A DNA stretch of 64,000 nt from an uncultured Alphaproteobacteria bacterium (GCA_937873445.1 CALMWF010000031.1:1-64000); one strand, 5' to 3'. Counted from the stretch's first letter, positions 9,588 through 18,855 are shown. Program-made: numbers and translations. Notes: generated from the sequence alone by a model not told the origin.

Positions 9588-10919
9588 ATGGCGTCAGCGG
9601 CTGAACAACTTGCAGCCAATCTGAACTTTGGCGCACTTGCCAAGTCGGAAGATCTGAAGAAGCGCATCTGGTTCACACTGGGTGCGCTGATCATTTACCG
9701 TCTCGGCACCTATATTCCCATTCCGGGCATTGACGCCGGGCAATTGGCCAAGTTCGCGGCCCAGAATTCCTCCGGCATTCTCGGCTGGGTGAACGGCCTG
9801 GCCGGTGGTGCACTTGGCCGTATGGCCATTTTCGCCCTCAACATCATGCCCTACATCTCGGCATCGATCATCATTCAGCTGATGACGTCGATTTCGCCGC
9901 AGCTGGAAGCCCTCAAGAAGGAGGGTGAATCGGGCCGAAAGAAGATCAACCAGTACACGCGCTATGGCACGGTGCTGCTGGCGGCGCTGCAAAGCTATGG
10001 CATTGCCATGGGCCTTATGGGCCGGGGCGGGCTGGTGCTCGATCCGGGGCCGTTCTTCGTTTTGTCCACGGTCATCACGCTGACCGGCGGCACGGTGTTT
10101 CTGATGTGGCTGGGTGAGCAGATCACCTCGCGCGGCATCGGCAACGGCATTTCGCTCATCATCTTCGCCGGCATTGTGGCCAACCTGCCGCACGGCCTGG
10201 CGGCCCTGCTGGAACTGGGCCGCACGGGGCAGATGTCGCCGCTCACCATTCTGCTGGTGGCGGTCATGGCCTTTGCGGTCATCGCCTTCATTGTGCTGTT
10301 CGAGCGCGCCCAGCGGCGCCTCCTCATCCAGTATCCCAAGCGCCAGGTGGGCATGAAGGTCTATCAGGGCGAAAGCTCGCATCTGCCGCTGAAGCTCAAC
10401 ACCTCCGGCGTCATTCCGCCGATCTTTGCCTCGTCGCTGCTGCTGTTGCCGCTCACGGTGGCCAACTTTACCGCCGGGCAGGGGCCGGACTGGCTCAACA
10501 ACATCACGGCGGCACTGGGCCATGGCCGGCCGCTGTTCATGCTGTTCTATGCGCTGCTCATCATTTTCTTCGCCTTCTTCTACACCTCCATCATGTTCAA
10601 TCCGAAGGAGACGGCGGAAAACCTGAAGAAGTATGGCGGCTTCATTCTCGGCATCCGGCCGGGCGAGAAGACTGCGGAATATATCGACTATGTGCTGACT
10701 CGCATCACAGTGATTGGCGCGCTCTATCTGACGGCGGTGTGTCTGCTGCCCGAACTTCTGGTCAACTACACCGGCGTGCCGTTCTATTTCGGCGGCACCT
10801 CGCTGTTGATTGTGGTCAGCGTGACGCTCGACACCGTGGCGCAGGTTCAGGGTCATCTGCTGTCACAGCAATATGAAGGCCTCATCAAGAAGGCCAAGCT
10901 GCGTGGAGGCAAACGTTGA
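9588..10919 (+). CDS. secY: Protein translocase subunit SecY
   Basis: Encodes 443 residues, the central ten-helix channel subunit of the Sec translocon in the inner membrane. Hallmarks are YIPIPGIDAGQLAKF after helix 1, NIMPYISASIIIQLMTSISP in helix 2 (plug region before it), and the C-terminal loop NPKETAENLKKYGGFILGIRPG. The start ATG 9588 follows AGGAACGGGG. The last codons overlap the TTG start of adk, placing SecY and adenylate kinase on one message with the spc genes. Confidence 0.98.
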   Translation: MASAAEQLAANLNFGALAKSEDLKKRIWFTLGALIIYRLGTYIPIPGIDAGQLAKFAAQNSSGILGWVNGLAGGALGRMAIFALNIMPYISASIIIQLMTSISPQLEALKKEGESGRKKINQYTRYGTVLLAALQSYGIAMGLMGRGGLVLDPGPFFVLSTVITLTGGTVFLMWLGEQITSRGIGNGISLIIFAGIVANLPHGLAALLELGRTGQMSPLTILLVAVMAFAVIAFIVLFERAQRRLLIQYPKRQVGMKVYQGESSHLPLKLNTSGVIPPIFASSLLLLPLTVANFTAGQGPDWLNNITAALGHGRPLFMLFYALLIIFFAFFYTSIMFNPKETAENLKKYGGFILGIRPGEKTAEYIDYVLTRITVIGALYLTAVCLLPELLVNYTGVPFYFGGTSLLIVVSVTLDTVAQVQGHLLSQQYEGLIKKAKLRGGKR

Positions 10920-11566
10920 ACATCATTCTTTTGGGCCCGCCGGGCGCGGGCAAGGGCACCCAGGCCAAGATTCTCGAAGACAAGCGCGGCATGAAGCAGC
11001 TGTCCACCGGTGACATGCTGCGCGCCGCCGTGGCCGCGGGCACCGAAACCGGCAAGAAGGCCAAGGCCATCATGGAGCGCGGCGATCTTGTCTCGGATGA
11101 GGTGATCATCGGCATTGTGGCTGAGCGCATGGATCAGCCCGATGTGCAGAAGGGCGCCATCTTCGACGGTTTCCCGCGCACCACGGCCCAGGCCGAGGCG
11201 CTGGACAAGATGCTGGCCGGACGCCAGCAGAAGCTCGACGGCGTGATCGAGATGCGGGTTGATGACGAGGCACTGGTTCAGCGCATTGTCGGTCGCTTCA
11301 CCTGCGCCAAGTGCGGGCAGGGCTATCATGACCAGTTTTCCCGTCCGAAGAAGGATGGGGTGTGCGATGCGTGCGGGGGAAGCGAATTCACCCGCCGTGC
11401 CGACGACAACGAGAAGACGGTGCGCGAGCGCCTGGCCGTTTACAACAGGCAGACTGCCCCCCTGGTGGCCTATTACCAGGGCAAGGGTACGCTGCATGTG
11501 GTCGACGGTATGGCTGACATTGGTGATGTCACCAAGGCCATTGCGCAGGTTCTGGACCGGTTGTGA
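10916..11566 (+). CDS. adk: Adenylate kinase, zinc-LID form
   Basis: Encodes 216 residues, the long bacterial form that interconverts AMP, ATP and ADP in the cytoplasm. The P-loop GPPGAGKGT is at residues 7-15, the AMP-binding FDGFPRT near 83-89, and the LID carries Cys130, Cys133, Cys150 and Cys153, a complete Cys4 zinc site. The start is TTG at 10916, overlapping the secY stop (TTGA), with GGAGG nine bases upstream. This arrangement implies expression coupled to secY. Confidence 0.97.
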   Translation: MNIILLGPPGAGKGTQAKILEDKRGMKQLSTGDMLRAAVAAGTETGKKAKAIMERGDLVSDEVIIGIVAERMDQPDVQKGAIFDGFPRTTAQAEALDKMLAGRQQKLDGVIEMRVDDEALVQRIVGRFTCAKCGQGYHDQFSRPKKDGVCDACGGSEFTRRADDNEKTVRERLAVYNRQTAPLVAYYQGKGTLHVVDGMADIGDVTKAIAQVLDRL

Positions 11567-11872
11567 AGGGGGCTGGCCTGGGCCTTACGGTCACCGGCCA
11601 GGACGCTTCATAAGCGGTTGATAGGGAAAGATTTCCCGACCCCGGGCCCGAATGGGTTCCGGGGCCGGAGAGTTGGGCCAATTCTGGCGTGATCGGGTTG
11701 ACGTGAACCCGATTCCCCTCTAAGGAGGGCGCCAATCTCGGCTTTGACTCAGGGCTGGCTTCGGCGGGGTATGTCCCCGTCTGAGCGCGGCCTTCGTGCC
11801 GTCAGGCAGGTGGACTAAAAGTGAACAACAAGCATCAAGGGGCAAACCCTTGAAAAGCTTAGGAGAAATTTC
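11567..11872 (+). other. adk-rpsM intergenic leader region (306 bp)
   Basis: This is the largest gene-free gap in the ribosomal cluster. I see no coding frame in it. It contains a near-palindrome GGGAAAGATTTCCC (11624-11637), a hairpin at 11691-11714, and a nested structure in which CTCAG (about 11748) can pair with CTGAG about 30 bases on, enclosing CGGGG-TATGT-CCCCG. A TTGACT at 11744 could be a -35, but no good -10 follows at normal spacing. It ends with the AGGAGAAATTTC ribosome-binding site of rpsM. It may hold the promoter and an untranslated leader for rpsM-rpsK-rpoA-rplQ. Confidence 0.5.
11691..11714 (+). other. Hairpin in adk-rpsM gap
   Basis: ATCGGGTT at 11692-11699 pairs perfectly with AACCCGAT at 11706-11713 around a six-base loop, with a further G-U pair outside. 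It is followed by TCCCCTCT rather than a uridine run, so it is a poor intrinsic terminator. It could protect the 3' end of the spc message or be part of the rpsM leader. Confidence 0.5.
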
Positions 11873-12241
11873 GTGGCCCGTATAGCTGGCGTCAATATTC
11901 CGACCAACAAGCGCGTGGTGATCGCGCTGCGTTACATCCATGGCATTGGTCCGGTGAATGCCGTGACCATTGTGGACGAACTCAAGATTCCGCATTCCAA
12001 GCGGGTCAACGAACTGTCCGACGCCGAAGTTCTGGCGATCCGCGAAATCATCGACCGCGACTATGTGGTGGAGGGCGACCTGCGCCGCGAAGTGTCGATG
12101 AACATCAAGCGCCTTACCGATCTCGGCTGCTATCGCGGCACGCGTCATCGCAAGGGCCTTCCCGTGCGCGGCCAGCGCACCCATACCAACGCCCGCACCC
12201 GCAAGGGGCCGGCCAAGGCCATCGCCGGCAAGAAGAAGTAA
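11873..12241 (+). CDS. rpsM: 30S ribosomal protein S13
   Basis: Encodes 122 residues with a GTG start at 11873 after [32 protein letters not shown] and [20 protein letters not shown] identify S13, a head protein contacting P-site tRNA and the 50S bridge B1. It is the first gene of the alpha-type segment. rpmJ, found here in many other bacteria, is absent. Confidence 0.98.
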   Translation: MARIAGVNIPTNKRVVIALRYIHGIGPVNAVTIVDELKIPHSKRVNELSDAEVLAIREIIDRDYVVEGDLRREVSMNIKRLTDLGCYRGTRHRKGLPVRGQRTHTNARTRKGPAKAIAGKKK

Positions 12242-12253
12242 GGGCAGAACACC

Positions 12254-12643
12254 ATGGCTAAGGAAGCTGCGCGTCCGCGTCGCAAAGAACGCAAGAACAT
12301 CTCTTCGGGCGTTGTGCATGTGAACTCCACGTTCAACAACACGCTCATCACCATCACCGACGTTCAGGGCAACACCATCGTGTGGTCTTCGGCGGGCAAG
12401 CTGGGCTTCAAGGGCTCGCGCAAGTCCACGCCCTATGCCGCGCAGGTGGCCGGTGAGCAGGCCGCGCGTGCGGCCATGGAGCATGGCATGCGGGTGGTCG
12501 AGGTTGAGGTGTGCGGTCCCGGTTCGGGCCGTGAATCGGCGCTGCGTGCGCTGCAGGCTGCCGGCCTTCAGGTCACTTCGATCCGCGATGTGACGCCGAT
12601 TCCGCACAATGGCTGCCGCCCGCCGAAGCGCCGCCGCGTGTGA
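12254..12643 (+). CDS. rpsK: 30S ribosomal protein S11
   Basis: Encodes 129 residues, exactly the common length, with [20 protein letters not shown] and the C-terminal [20 protein letters not shown]11 forms the platform near the mRNA exit site. It lies 12 bases after rpsM. rpsD, which follows rpsK in enterobacteria, is missing here; rpoA comes next. Confidence 0.98.
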   Translation: MAKEAARPRRKERKNISSGVVHVNSTFNNTLITITDVQGNTIVWSSAGKLGFKGSRKSTPYAAQVAGEQAARAAMEHGMRVVEVEVCGPGSGRESALRALQAAGLQVTSIRDVTPIPHNGCRPPKRRRV

Positions 12644-12740
12644 TCTTTTCCGGGGGCGGGCGCTTGCCTGCCGCCACCAGACTTGAAACCGACTGTGGGG
12701 AGTCCGGCGACGGTCTTCCGGGACAAACGGGAAAAAACCT

Positions 12741-13763
12741 ATGCATGTGAACCAGAAGAACTGGCAGGAACTGATCCGGCCCAGCAAGCTTGACATTCAG
12801 CCGGGGCGTGACCGCCGCCGCTTTGCCACCGTTGTCGCCGAACCGCTGGAACGCGGCTTCGGCACCACGCTGGGCAATGCTCTGCGCCGCATCCTGCTGT
12901 CGTCGCTGCAGGGCGCTGCCATTTCCTCGGTGCAGATTGACGGCGTGCTCCACGAATTCTCGTCGATTGCCGGTGTGCGCGAGGATGTGACCGACATCAT
13001 CCTCAACATCAAGGAAATCTCCATTGCCATGCAGGCCGACGGGCCGAAGCGCCTGACCCTGAAGAAGGAAGGCCCCGGCGTGGTCAAGGCCGGCGACATT
13101 CAGGCCACGGGCGATATCCAGATTCTCAACCCCGACCATGTCATCTGCACCCTGGACGAGGGCGCGGAAGTGCGCATGGAATTCACCGTCAACACCGGCA
13201 AGGGCTATGTTGCTTCCGAGCGCAACCGCCCGGAAGATGCGCCCATCGGCCTCATCCCGGTCGACTCCATCTATTCGCCGGTGCGCCGCGTGTCCTACAA
13301 GATCGAGAACACCCGCGAAGGCCAGATCCTCGACTATGACAAGCTGATCATGACGGTTGAAACCAATGGCTCGGTGAGCCCTGAGGATGCCGTGGCCTAT
13401 GCCGCCCGCATCCTGCAGGACCAGCTGTCGGTGTTCATCAACTTCGCCGAACCCACCAAGCAGGTGGCCGAGGAAGCGCGTCCGGAACTCGAGTTCAACG
13501 CCGCGCTGCTGAAGAAGGTGGACGAGCTGGAACTGTCGGTGCGTTCGGCCAACTGCCTGAAGAACGACAACATCGTCTATATCGGCGACCTCATCCAGAA
13601 GACCGAAGCCGAGATGCTCCGCACCCCGAACTTCGGCCGCAAGTCGCTCAACGAGATCAAGGAAGTTCTCGCCCAGATGGGTCTGCATCTCGGCATGGAA
13701 GTGCCGAACTGGCCGCCGGAGAACATCGAAGACCTCGCCAAGAAATTCGAAACCCACTACTGA
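12741..13763 (+). CDS. rpoA: RNA polymerase alpha subunit
   Basis: Encodes 340 residues. The N-terminal assembly domain has [20 protein letters not shown] followed by [16 protein letters not shown], and the C-terminal DNA-binding domain has [20 protein letters not shown] and [20 protein letters not shown]. Alpha dimerises to nucleate polymerase assembly and contacts UP elements and activators. A 97-base gap separates it from rpsK; no terminator is obvious there. Confidence 0.98.
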   Translation: MHVNQKNWQELIRPSKLDIQPGRDRRRFATVVAEPLERGFGTTLGNALRRILLSSLQGAAISSVQIDGVLHEFSSIAGVREDVTDIILNIKEISIAMQADGPKRLTLKKEGPGVVKAGDIQATGDIQILNPDHVICTLDEGAEVRMEFTVNTGKGYVASERNRPEDAPIGLIPVDSIYSPVRRVSYKIENTREGQILDYDKLIMTVETNGSVSPEDAVAYAARILQDQLSVFINFAEPTKQVAEEARPELEFNAALLKKVDELELSVRSANCLKNDNIVYIGDLIQKTEAEMLRTPNFGRKSLNEIKEVLAQMGLHLGMEVPNWPPENIEDLAKKFETHY

Positions 13764-13805
13764 AGTTCGCTGGCCCCCGGGGCCAGCCGTTGAAGGAGAA
13801 GTGTC

Positions 13806-14228
13806 ATGCGTCATGGTTTCAGGGGCCGCCGGTTCAACCGCTCGGCTGAGCACCGCACCGCGATGTTCGCCAACATGTCGGCTGCCCTCATCAAGCATGA
13901 GCAGATTGTGACCACGCTGCCCAAGGCCAAGGATCTGCGTCCGGTGATCGAAAAGCTCATCACGCTTGCCAAGAAGGGCGGCCTTGCGGCCCGCCGCCAG
14001 GCCCTGGCCGAGGTGCGCGACGAGACCCAGGTGAAGAAGCTGTTCGACGTGCTGGCGGCCCGCATGAAGGACCGCAAGGGCGGATATGCCCGGATCATGA
14101 AGGCGGGCTTCCGCTATGGTGACAATGCCCCCATGGCGGTCATCGAATTCGTTGACCGCGATCCGGCCGAGAAGGGCAAGGATTCCGGCCCCGTCCAGAA
14201 GAAGGACGAGGAAGCGGCGGCGGCCTGA
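13806..14228 (+). CDS. rplQ: 50S ribosomal protein L17
   Basis: Encodes 140 residues: [20 protein letters not shown] is the conserved N-terminus, with an AAGGAGAA ribosome-binding site. The C-terminal tail ([19 protein letters not shown]) is charged and probably disordered. L17 lines the exit-tunnel opening. It closes the ribosomal cluster and is followed 20 bases later by a strong terminator. Confidence 0.98.
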   Translation: MRHGFRGRRFNRSAEHRTAMFANMSAALIKHEQIVTTLPKAKDLRPVIEKLITLAKKGGLAARRQALAEVRDETQVKKLFDVLAARMKDRKGGYARIMKAGFRYGDNAPMAVIEFVDRDPAEKGKDSGPVQKKDEEAAAA

Positions 14229-14248
14229 GGCCCACTGCCGATGATATT

Positions 14249-14277
14249 AAAGGGCGGGTCTTGCGACCCGCCCTTTT
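14249..14277 (+). terminator. Intrinsic terminator after rplQ
   Basis: A perfect 12-bp stem (AAAGGGCGGGTC with GACCCGCCCTTT) around a TTGC loop ends in TTTT. Read from the other strand the stem is followed by TTAATAT, so it may also stop the convergent decarboxylase gene. Confidence 0.9.
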
Positions 14278-14369
14278 GCATTGCGTAGGACCGATGCGGC
14301 AGGCCGGGGGGCTGTAGCCGCCACGCCAGAGCACGCCGGGCCAAGGCGCAAAGGCCGACCCTGAGGGGG

Positions 14370-15560
14370 TCAGAGGGTGAACACCTCATCCACCAGGGCC
14401 ACCTCATGCCGGCCATAACCGTTGAAGCGGGTGAGGGTGGAGATGCCATAGGCGCCGAGCGTACCGAACTCGATGTAGTCGCCATCACGCAGATCGGCCA
14501 CCAGGTCAAGGCGGGCGGGCAGAACATCAAGCGGGTCACAGGTTGGCCCGAAGACCTTGAAGCTCTTGGTTGGCCCGGTGATGGCGCGGCCGTCACGGAT
14601 GACGCGGAAGGGCGGCGCCAGTTCCGGCACCTGCATCAGCTCCATCAGCCCGCCATAAACGCCGTCATTGAGGAAGATGTCATCACCATCGGAGCAGACC
14701 AGCTTGACGCGGGTGAGGAGCGACATGCAGGTGGCAACGAGGCCACGGCCCGGCTCGCATTCCAGCAGGGGCAGGGCGCTGCCAAAGAATTTCTGCACCG
14801 CACCGGCGATGATGCGGAAATAGACCGAGGGTTCCGGGGCGGTGGAATAGAGATAGTTGGCCGGAAAGCCGCCGCCGACATTGAGCTTTGGAATGGTCAT
14901 GTCGGCCAGACGGGTAATGCGCGCTGCCGCCTCGATGTGGCGCACATAGACCTGCGGGTCCTTGGTCTGTGAGCCGGGATGGAAGGTGAGAAGCGGCGAA
15001 TAGCCCAGGGCCTGAACCCGCTTCAGCAGCTCGGCCGCGACATGTTCCGGCGCGCCGAACTTGGTGGAGAAGTCATGGGCCGAGGCGGCGGAGCGGTCAC
15101 GCGGCAGAACAAACCGGATGGCGATCTCCACGGTGGCATCGCCCTGCACCACGGCATGGATTTTCTCCACTTCCTCAATGGCGTCGGCGGCAAAGCGGCG
15201 GCAGCCGAAGTCATGATAGGCGCGCTCGATCTCACGGCGCGACTTGACCGGATTGTGGTAGTGAAAACGGCTGCCGGGGGCATTATCGGCCACCAGTTCC
15301 ATTTCCTGCACCGAGGCCACATCCCAGGCGGTGATGCCAGCTTCGGCCAGGGTCTTGATGGTCAGCGGGTGCGGGTTGGACTTGACGGCATAGGTAACCA
15401 GTCCCGGAAAGCGGCTGAGAAAAATGCCGGCCTCGGCCTTCAGGGCCGCCGGTGCAAAGCAGAACAGGGGTTCATCCGGTTCCAGGGCGGCGGCCACGGC
15501 GGGGGCGTCGGCATAGTGGGCCGGAAACGGCATGTCCTCGACGGCGAAACGGGCGGTCAT
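14370..15560 (-). CDS. PLP-dependent ornithine/lysine-type decarboxylase (fold III)
   Basis: Encodes 396 residues from ATG 15560, seven bases after AGAGGA; an ATG seven codons earlier lacks such a site. The fold-III (alanine-racemase-like) decarboxylase signature is clear: PLP lysine K60 in YAVKSNPHP, HPGSQ (H194), CEPGRGLVAT (268-277), and catalytic C341 in FGPTCDPLD. The family makes putrescine from ornithine or cadaverine from lysine in the cytoplasm. AVKSNP and HPGSQ depart from the usual AVKANP and HVGSQ, so the exact substrate is uncertain. It is divergent from an Lrp/AsnC regulator. Confidence 0.88.
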   Translation of the reverse strand: MTARFAVEDMPFPAHYADAPAVAAALEPDEPLFCFAPAALKAEAGIFLSRFPGLVTYAVKSNPHPLTIKTLAEAGITAWDVASVQEMELVADNAPGSRFHYHNPVKSRREIERAYHDFGCRRFAADAIEEVEKIHAVVQGDATVEIAIRFVLPRDRSAASAHDFSTKFGAPEHVAAELLKRVQALGYSPLLTFHPGSQTKDPQVYVRHIEAAARITRLADMTIPKLNVGGGFPANYLYSTAPEPSVYFRIIAGAVQKFFGSALPLLECEPGRGLVATCMSLLTRVKLVCSDGDDIFLNDGVYGGLMELMQVPELAPPFRVIRDGRAITGPTKSFKVFGPTCDPLDVLPARLDLVADLRDGDYIEFGTLGAYGISTLTRFNGYGRHEVALVDEVFTL

Positions 15561-15636
15561 GGGCGAATCCTCTGTTATCATTGGCAAAGCATGGCCAGTT
15601 AGGGGTGCCACGAGTCGGCGTAAAGACGGTGATGTG

Positions 15637-15665
15637 TTGCGGAAAGACATAATCGCCGTCATAAT
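15637..15665 (+). promoter_or_regulatory. Predicted promoter of the Lrp/AsnC gene
   Basis: TTGCGG (15637-15642), a 17-bp spacer and CATAAT (15660-15665) form a good sigma70-type promoter. It would start transcription near 15672, about 24 bases before the regulator's ATG. A perfect inverted repeat overlaps the -10. Confidence 0.55.
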
Positions 15666-15670
15666 GACGG
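15656..15670. promoter_or_regulatory. 15-bp perfect inverted repeat, candidate Lrp/AsnC operator
   Basis: CCGTCAT-A-ATGACGG is a perfect palindrome in the 135-bp divergent region between the decarboxylase and the Lrp/AsnC gene. It covers the predicted -10 of the regulator. A 15-bp dyad with an A/T centre fits the binding-site size known for this family. I infer autoregulation and control of the decarboxylase. Confidence 0.6.
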
Positions 15671-15695
15671 AAATTCGGTCATATGGACGATACGC

Positions 15696-16130
15696 ATGGC
15701 GCTCACAGACAAGGACGAGGCATTGCTGGCGCTGCTCCGGGTCAATGCCCGCGAGCCGGTGGCGGCGCTGGCACGCAAGCTCAACCTTTCGCGCACCACG
15801 GTGCAGGACCGTCTGCGGCGGCTGGAGCAGCAGGGGGTGATTGCGGGCTACCGGGTGAAGCTGGGCGAGGGCAGCGGGCGCGGCGGCTTGCGCGGCATGA
15901 TCACCATTTCGGTAGAGCCGCGCCGCCACATCGATGTGGCCAGGGCCATTACCCGCCTGCCGGAGGTGGAGGTGCTGCATACTGTCTCCGGCAAGTTTGA
16001 CATGATGGCCGAGGTGAACACCGAAAGCGCCGAGGCCATGGACCAGGTGATTGACCGCATCAGCCAGTTGCCGGGGGTCACGGAAATCGAGACAGCGGTC
16101 ATTCTTTCGACCAAACTGGACCGCAGATAG
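15696..16130 (+). CDS. Lrp/AsnC family transcriptional regulator
   Basis: Encodes 144 residues. The N-terminal helix-turn-helix (DEALLALLRVNAREPVAALA then LNLSRTTVQDRLRRLEQQGV) is followed by the ligand-binding RAM domain with VEVLHTVSGKFDMMAEVNTE and ITEIETAVIL-like strands. Such proteins form octamers and sense amino acids. The divergent decarboxylase suggests ornithine, lysine or arginine as effector (inference). It is followed after 26 bases by htrA, so it may be co-transcribed with the protease and rarA. Confidence 0.92.
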   Translation: MALTDKDEALLALLRVNAREPVAALARKLNLSRTTVQDRLRRLEQQGVIAGYRVKLGEGSGRGGLRGMITISVEPRRHIDVARAITRLPEVEVLHTVSGKFDMMAEVNTESAEAMDQVIDRISQLPGVTEIETAVILSTKLDRR

Positions 16131-16156
16131 GCCGGGATTCGATGGAGGGAAATTTC

Positions 16157-17548
16157 ATGCGCCGTTTTGCCGTGCTGGTCGTTGCGCTGCTTGCCCTGTG
16201 GGCGCCCGCTGCTGTGGCGCAGGTGCCGGAAAGTCAGGCCCAGATCACCCTGTCCTACGCGCCGGTGGTGAAGCAGACCACGCCGGCGGTGGTGAATGTC
16301 TATGCCAAGACAGTGGTGCAGCAGCGCAACAGCGGTCTGCCCGGCCTGTTTGACGATCCCTTCTTCCGCCAGTTCTTTGGCGATGGCGGCAGCCAGGGGC
16401 GCCCGCGCGAACGGGTGGCCAATTCGCTGGGCTCCGGCGTCATTGTTGATGAGCGCGGCTACATTGTTACCAATAATCACGTCATCAAGGGAGCAACCGA
16501 CATTCGCGTGGCCCTGTCGGATGCGCGCGAGTTCGAGGCCAGACTGTTGATGGCCGACCCGCGCACCGACCTTGCGGTGCTGAAGATCGATGCGGGCGAG
16601 GAAAAGCTGCCCACCCTGACGCTGGCCGATTCCGACGGGCTGGAGGTGGGGGATCTGGTGCTGGCCATCGGCAATCCCTTCGGCGTGGGCCAGACCGTCA
16701 CCTCCGGCATTGTCTCGGCCCTGGCCCGCACCGATGTGGGCATTTCCGACTATCAGTTCTTCATCCAGACCGACGCGGCCATCAATCCCGGCAATTCCGG
16801 CGGGGCGCTGGTGGACATGCAGGGCCATCTCGTCGGCATCAACACGGCGATCTTCTCGCGCTCCGGCGGCTCCATCGGCATCGGCTTTTCCATTCCCTCC
16901 AACATGGTGAAAACCGTGGTGGCCTCGGCCGAGACCGGCAAGCCCATTCAGCGCCCGTGGATCGGGGCCGAATTGCAGGATGTGACCTCTGACATCGCCG
17001 ACAGCCTGGGCTTTGCCCGGCCCGAAGGCGCGCTGGTGGCCGATCTGCATCCGCAGAGTCCGCTGGTGGCGGCGGGCGTGGCGCGGGGTGATGTCATTGT
17101 GGCCATTGACGGCAAGGCGGTGGAGAATGCCAAGCAGTTGAACTACCGCGTGGCCACCGCCCAGATCGGCCATCAGGCGATCATTGAATTCCGGCGCAAG
17201 GGCGAGGCCAGGGAAGTGCCGGTGACGCTCATCACCGCGCCCGAAACCACCGAGCGCGCCACGACCACGCTGGGCGGGCGTTCGCCGCTGACCGGCATGG
17301 TGGTGGCCAATCTGTCGCCCGCCGTGGCCGATGAGTTGGGGCTTGATTCCGGTGCCACCGGGGTGGTGGCCACCGATGTGTCAGGCCCGGCCCAGCGCTT
17401 TTTCCGCCAGGGCGACATTGTGGAGCAGGTGAACGGGGTGGAGATTGACAGTGTGGCCACCTTGCAGGCCACCCTTGATCAGGCCGATGGCGGCTGGAAC
17501 ATTGCCATCAACCGCGGCGGGCGCACGCTTACCCTCAGAATCAGATGA
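16157..17548 (+). CDS. DegP/HtrA-family periplasmic serine protease
   Basis: Encodes 463 residues from ATG 16157 after GGAGG; an ATG five codons earlier lies inside the ribosome-binding site. Residues 1-21 form a signal peptide (MRRFAVLVVALLALWAPAAV). The catalytic triad is His108 (TNNHVI), Asp138 (PRTDLAVLKI) and Ser214 (GNSGGAL). Two PDZ domains follow, from about 250 to 350 and 370 to 463. The protein degrades or refolds damaged envelope proteins. Its end overlaps rarA by ATGA. Confidence 0.95.
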   Translation: MRRFAVLVVALLALWAPAAVAQVPESQAQITLSYAPVVKQTTPAVVNVYAKTVVQQRNSGLPGLFDDPFFRQFFGDGGSQGRPRERVANSLGSGVIVDERGYIVTNNHVIKGATDIRVALSDAREFEARLLMADPRTDLAVLKIDAGEEKLPTLTLADSDGLEVGDLVLAIGNPFGVGQTVTSGIVSALARTDVGISDYQFFIQTDAAINPGNSGGALVDMQGHLVGINTAIFSRSGGSIGIGFSIPSNMVKTVVASAETGKPIQRPWIGAELQDVTSDIADSLGFARPEGALVADLHPQSPLVAAGVARGDVIVAIDGKAVENAKQLNYRVATAQIGHQAIIEFRRKGEAREVPVTLITAPETTERATTTLGGRSPLTGMVVANLSPAVADELGLDSGATGVVATDVSGPAQRFFRQGDIVEQVNGVEIDSVATLQATLDQADGGWNIAINRGGRTLTLRIR

Positions 17549-18855
17549 CGACACTGTTTGAACAGGCGGGTTTCGGGGCGGAGGTGCCACGGCCTCTGGC
17601 GGACCGCCTGCGCCCGCAGCGGCTTTCCGATGTGGTGGGGCAGGATCATCTGGTGGGGCCGGAGGGCACGCTGACCCGCATGCTGGCCCAGGGGCGGGTT
17701 TCCTCCATCATTCTGTGGGGGCCGCCCGGCACCGGCAAGACCACCATTGCCCGGCTTCTGGCGGGGGAAACGGGCCTTGCCTTCGAGCAGATGTCGGCGA
17801 TTTTTTCCGGCGTGGCCGATCTGAAGAAGGCCTTTGAACAGGCCCGCATCCGGCGGGAGCAGGGGCGCGGCACACTGTTGTTCGTGGATGAGATTCACCG
17901 CTTCAACAAATCGCAGCAGGATTCCTTCCTGCCCTTTGTGGAGGACGGCACCATCACCCTGGTGGGGGCCACCACGGAAAACCCCAGTTTCGAACTGAAC
18001 GGCGCCGTGCTGTCACGCGCCCAGGTGCTGGTGCTGAACCGGCTGGATGAGGCGGCGCTGGGCAAGCTCATCGCCCGCGCCGAATTGCACGAGAAGCGGG
18101 CCCTGCCGGTGACGGCGGAGGCGAAGGCAGCCCTCATCACCATGGCCGATGGCGACGGGCGCTATCTGCTCAATCTGGTGGAGGAGGTTTTTGCCGCCGT
18201 GGGTGAAGGCGGGGTGGCGCTGGACAGCGAGGCGCTGGCGCGGGCCGTGCAGAAGCGCCTGCCGCTGTACGACAAGAGTGCTGACGGCCACTACAATCTC
18301 ATTTCCGCCCTGCACAAGTCGGTGCGCGGCTCCGACCCGGATGCGGCGCTTTATTATCTGGCCCGCATGCTGACGGCGGGTGAAGACCCGCTGTTCATTG
18401 CGCGGCGGCTGGTGCGCATGGCCAACGAGGACGTGGGGCTGGCCGATCCCGAGGCGGTCAATCAGGCGCTGGCGGCCAAGGATGTCTATGACTTTCTCGG
18501 CTCGCCGGAGGGGGAACTGGCGCTGGCTCAGGCCACCGTCTATATCGCCACCGCGCCCAAATCCAACGCGCTCTACACGGCCTTCAAGGCGGCCATGGGC
18601 CGGGCCAAGGAAACCGGTTCGCTGGCGCCACCCAAGATCATTCTCAACGCCCCCACCAAGCTGATGAAGCAGCAGGATTATGGTGCCGGCTATCGCTATG
18701 ACCATGACGAGCCGGATGCCTTTTCCGGCCAGAACTATTTCCCCAGGGAAATGGGGCGCGAGAGCTATTACAGCCCGCCCGACCGGGGCTTTGAGCGCGA
18801 GGTGCGGCGGCGGCTGGAGCACTGGGCCAGGCTGCGCAAGGATCGCGGCAAATAG
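17545..18855 (+). CDS. rarA: Replication-associated recombination protein A (MgsA-type AAA ATPase)
   Basis: Encodes 436 residues, the normal length. Walker A is GPPGTGKTTIARLLAGE, Walker B LLFVDEIHRFNKSQQDSFLP, sensor 1 GATTENPSFELN, and the C-terminal tetramerisation segment includes GSDPDAALYYLARMLTAGED. RarA acts with SSB at stalled replication forks. The ATGA overlap with the protease gene indicates coupling. It converges on a dehydrogenase with only four bases between the two stops. Confidence 0.96.
   Translation: MTTLFEQAGFGAEVPRPLADRLRPQRLSDVVGQDHLVGPEGTLTRMLAQGRVSSIILWGPPGTGKTTIARLLAGETGLAFEQMSAIFSGVADLKKAFEQARIRREQGRGTLLFVDEIHRFNKSQQDSFLPFVEDGTITLVGATTENPSFELNGAVLSRAQVLVLNRLDEAALGKLIARAELHEKRALPVTAEAKAALITMADGDGRYLLNLVEEVFAAVGEGGVALDSEALARAVQKRLPLYDKSADGHYNLISALHKSVRGSDPDAALYYLARMLTAGEDPLFIARRLVRMANEDVGLADPEAVNQALAAKDVYDFLGSPEGELALAQATVYIATAPKSNALYTAFKAAMGRAKETGSLAPPKIILNAPTKLMKQQDYGAGYRYDHDEPDAFSGQNYFPREMGRESYYSPPDRGFEREVRRRLEHWARLRKDRGK

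Noticed and set aside
11624-11637. GGGAAAGATTTCCC near-palindrome as an operator
   Set aside because: It is short, with a two-base centre, and there is no promoter nearby. It may be chance in the adk-rpsM gap.
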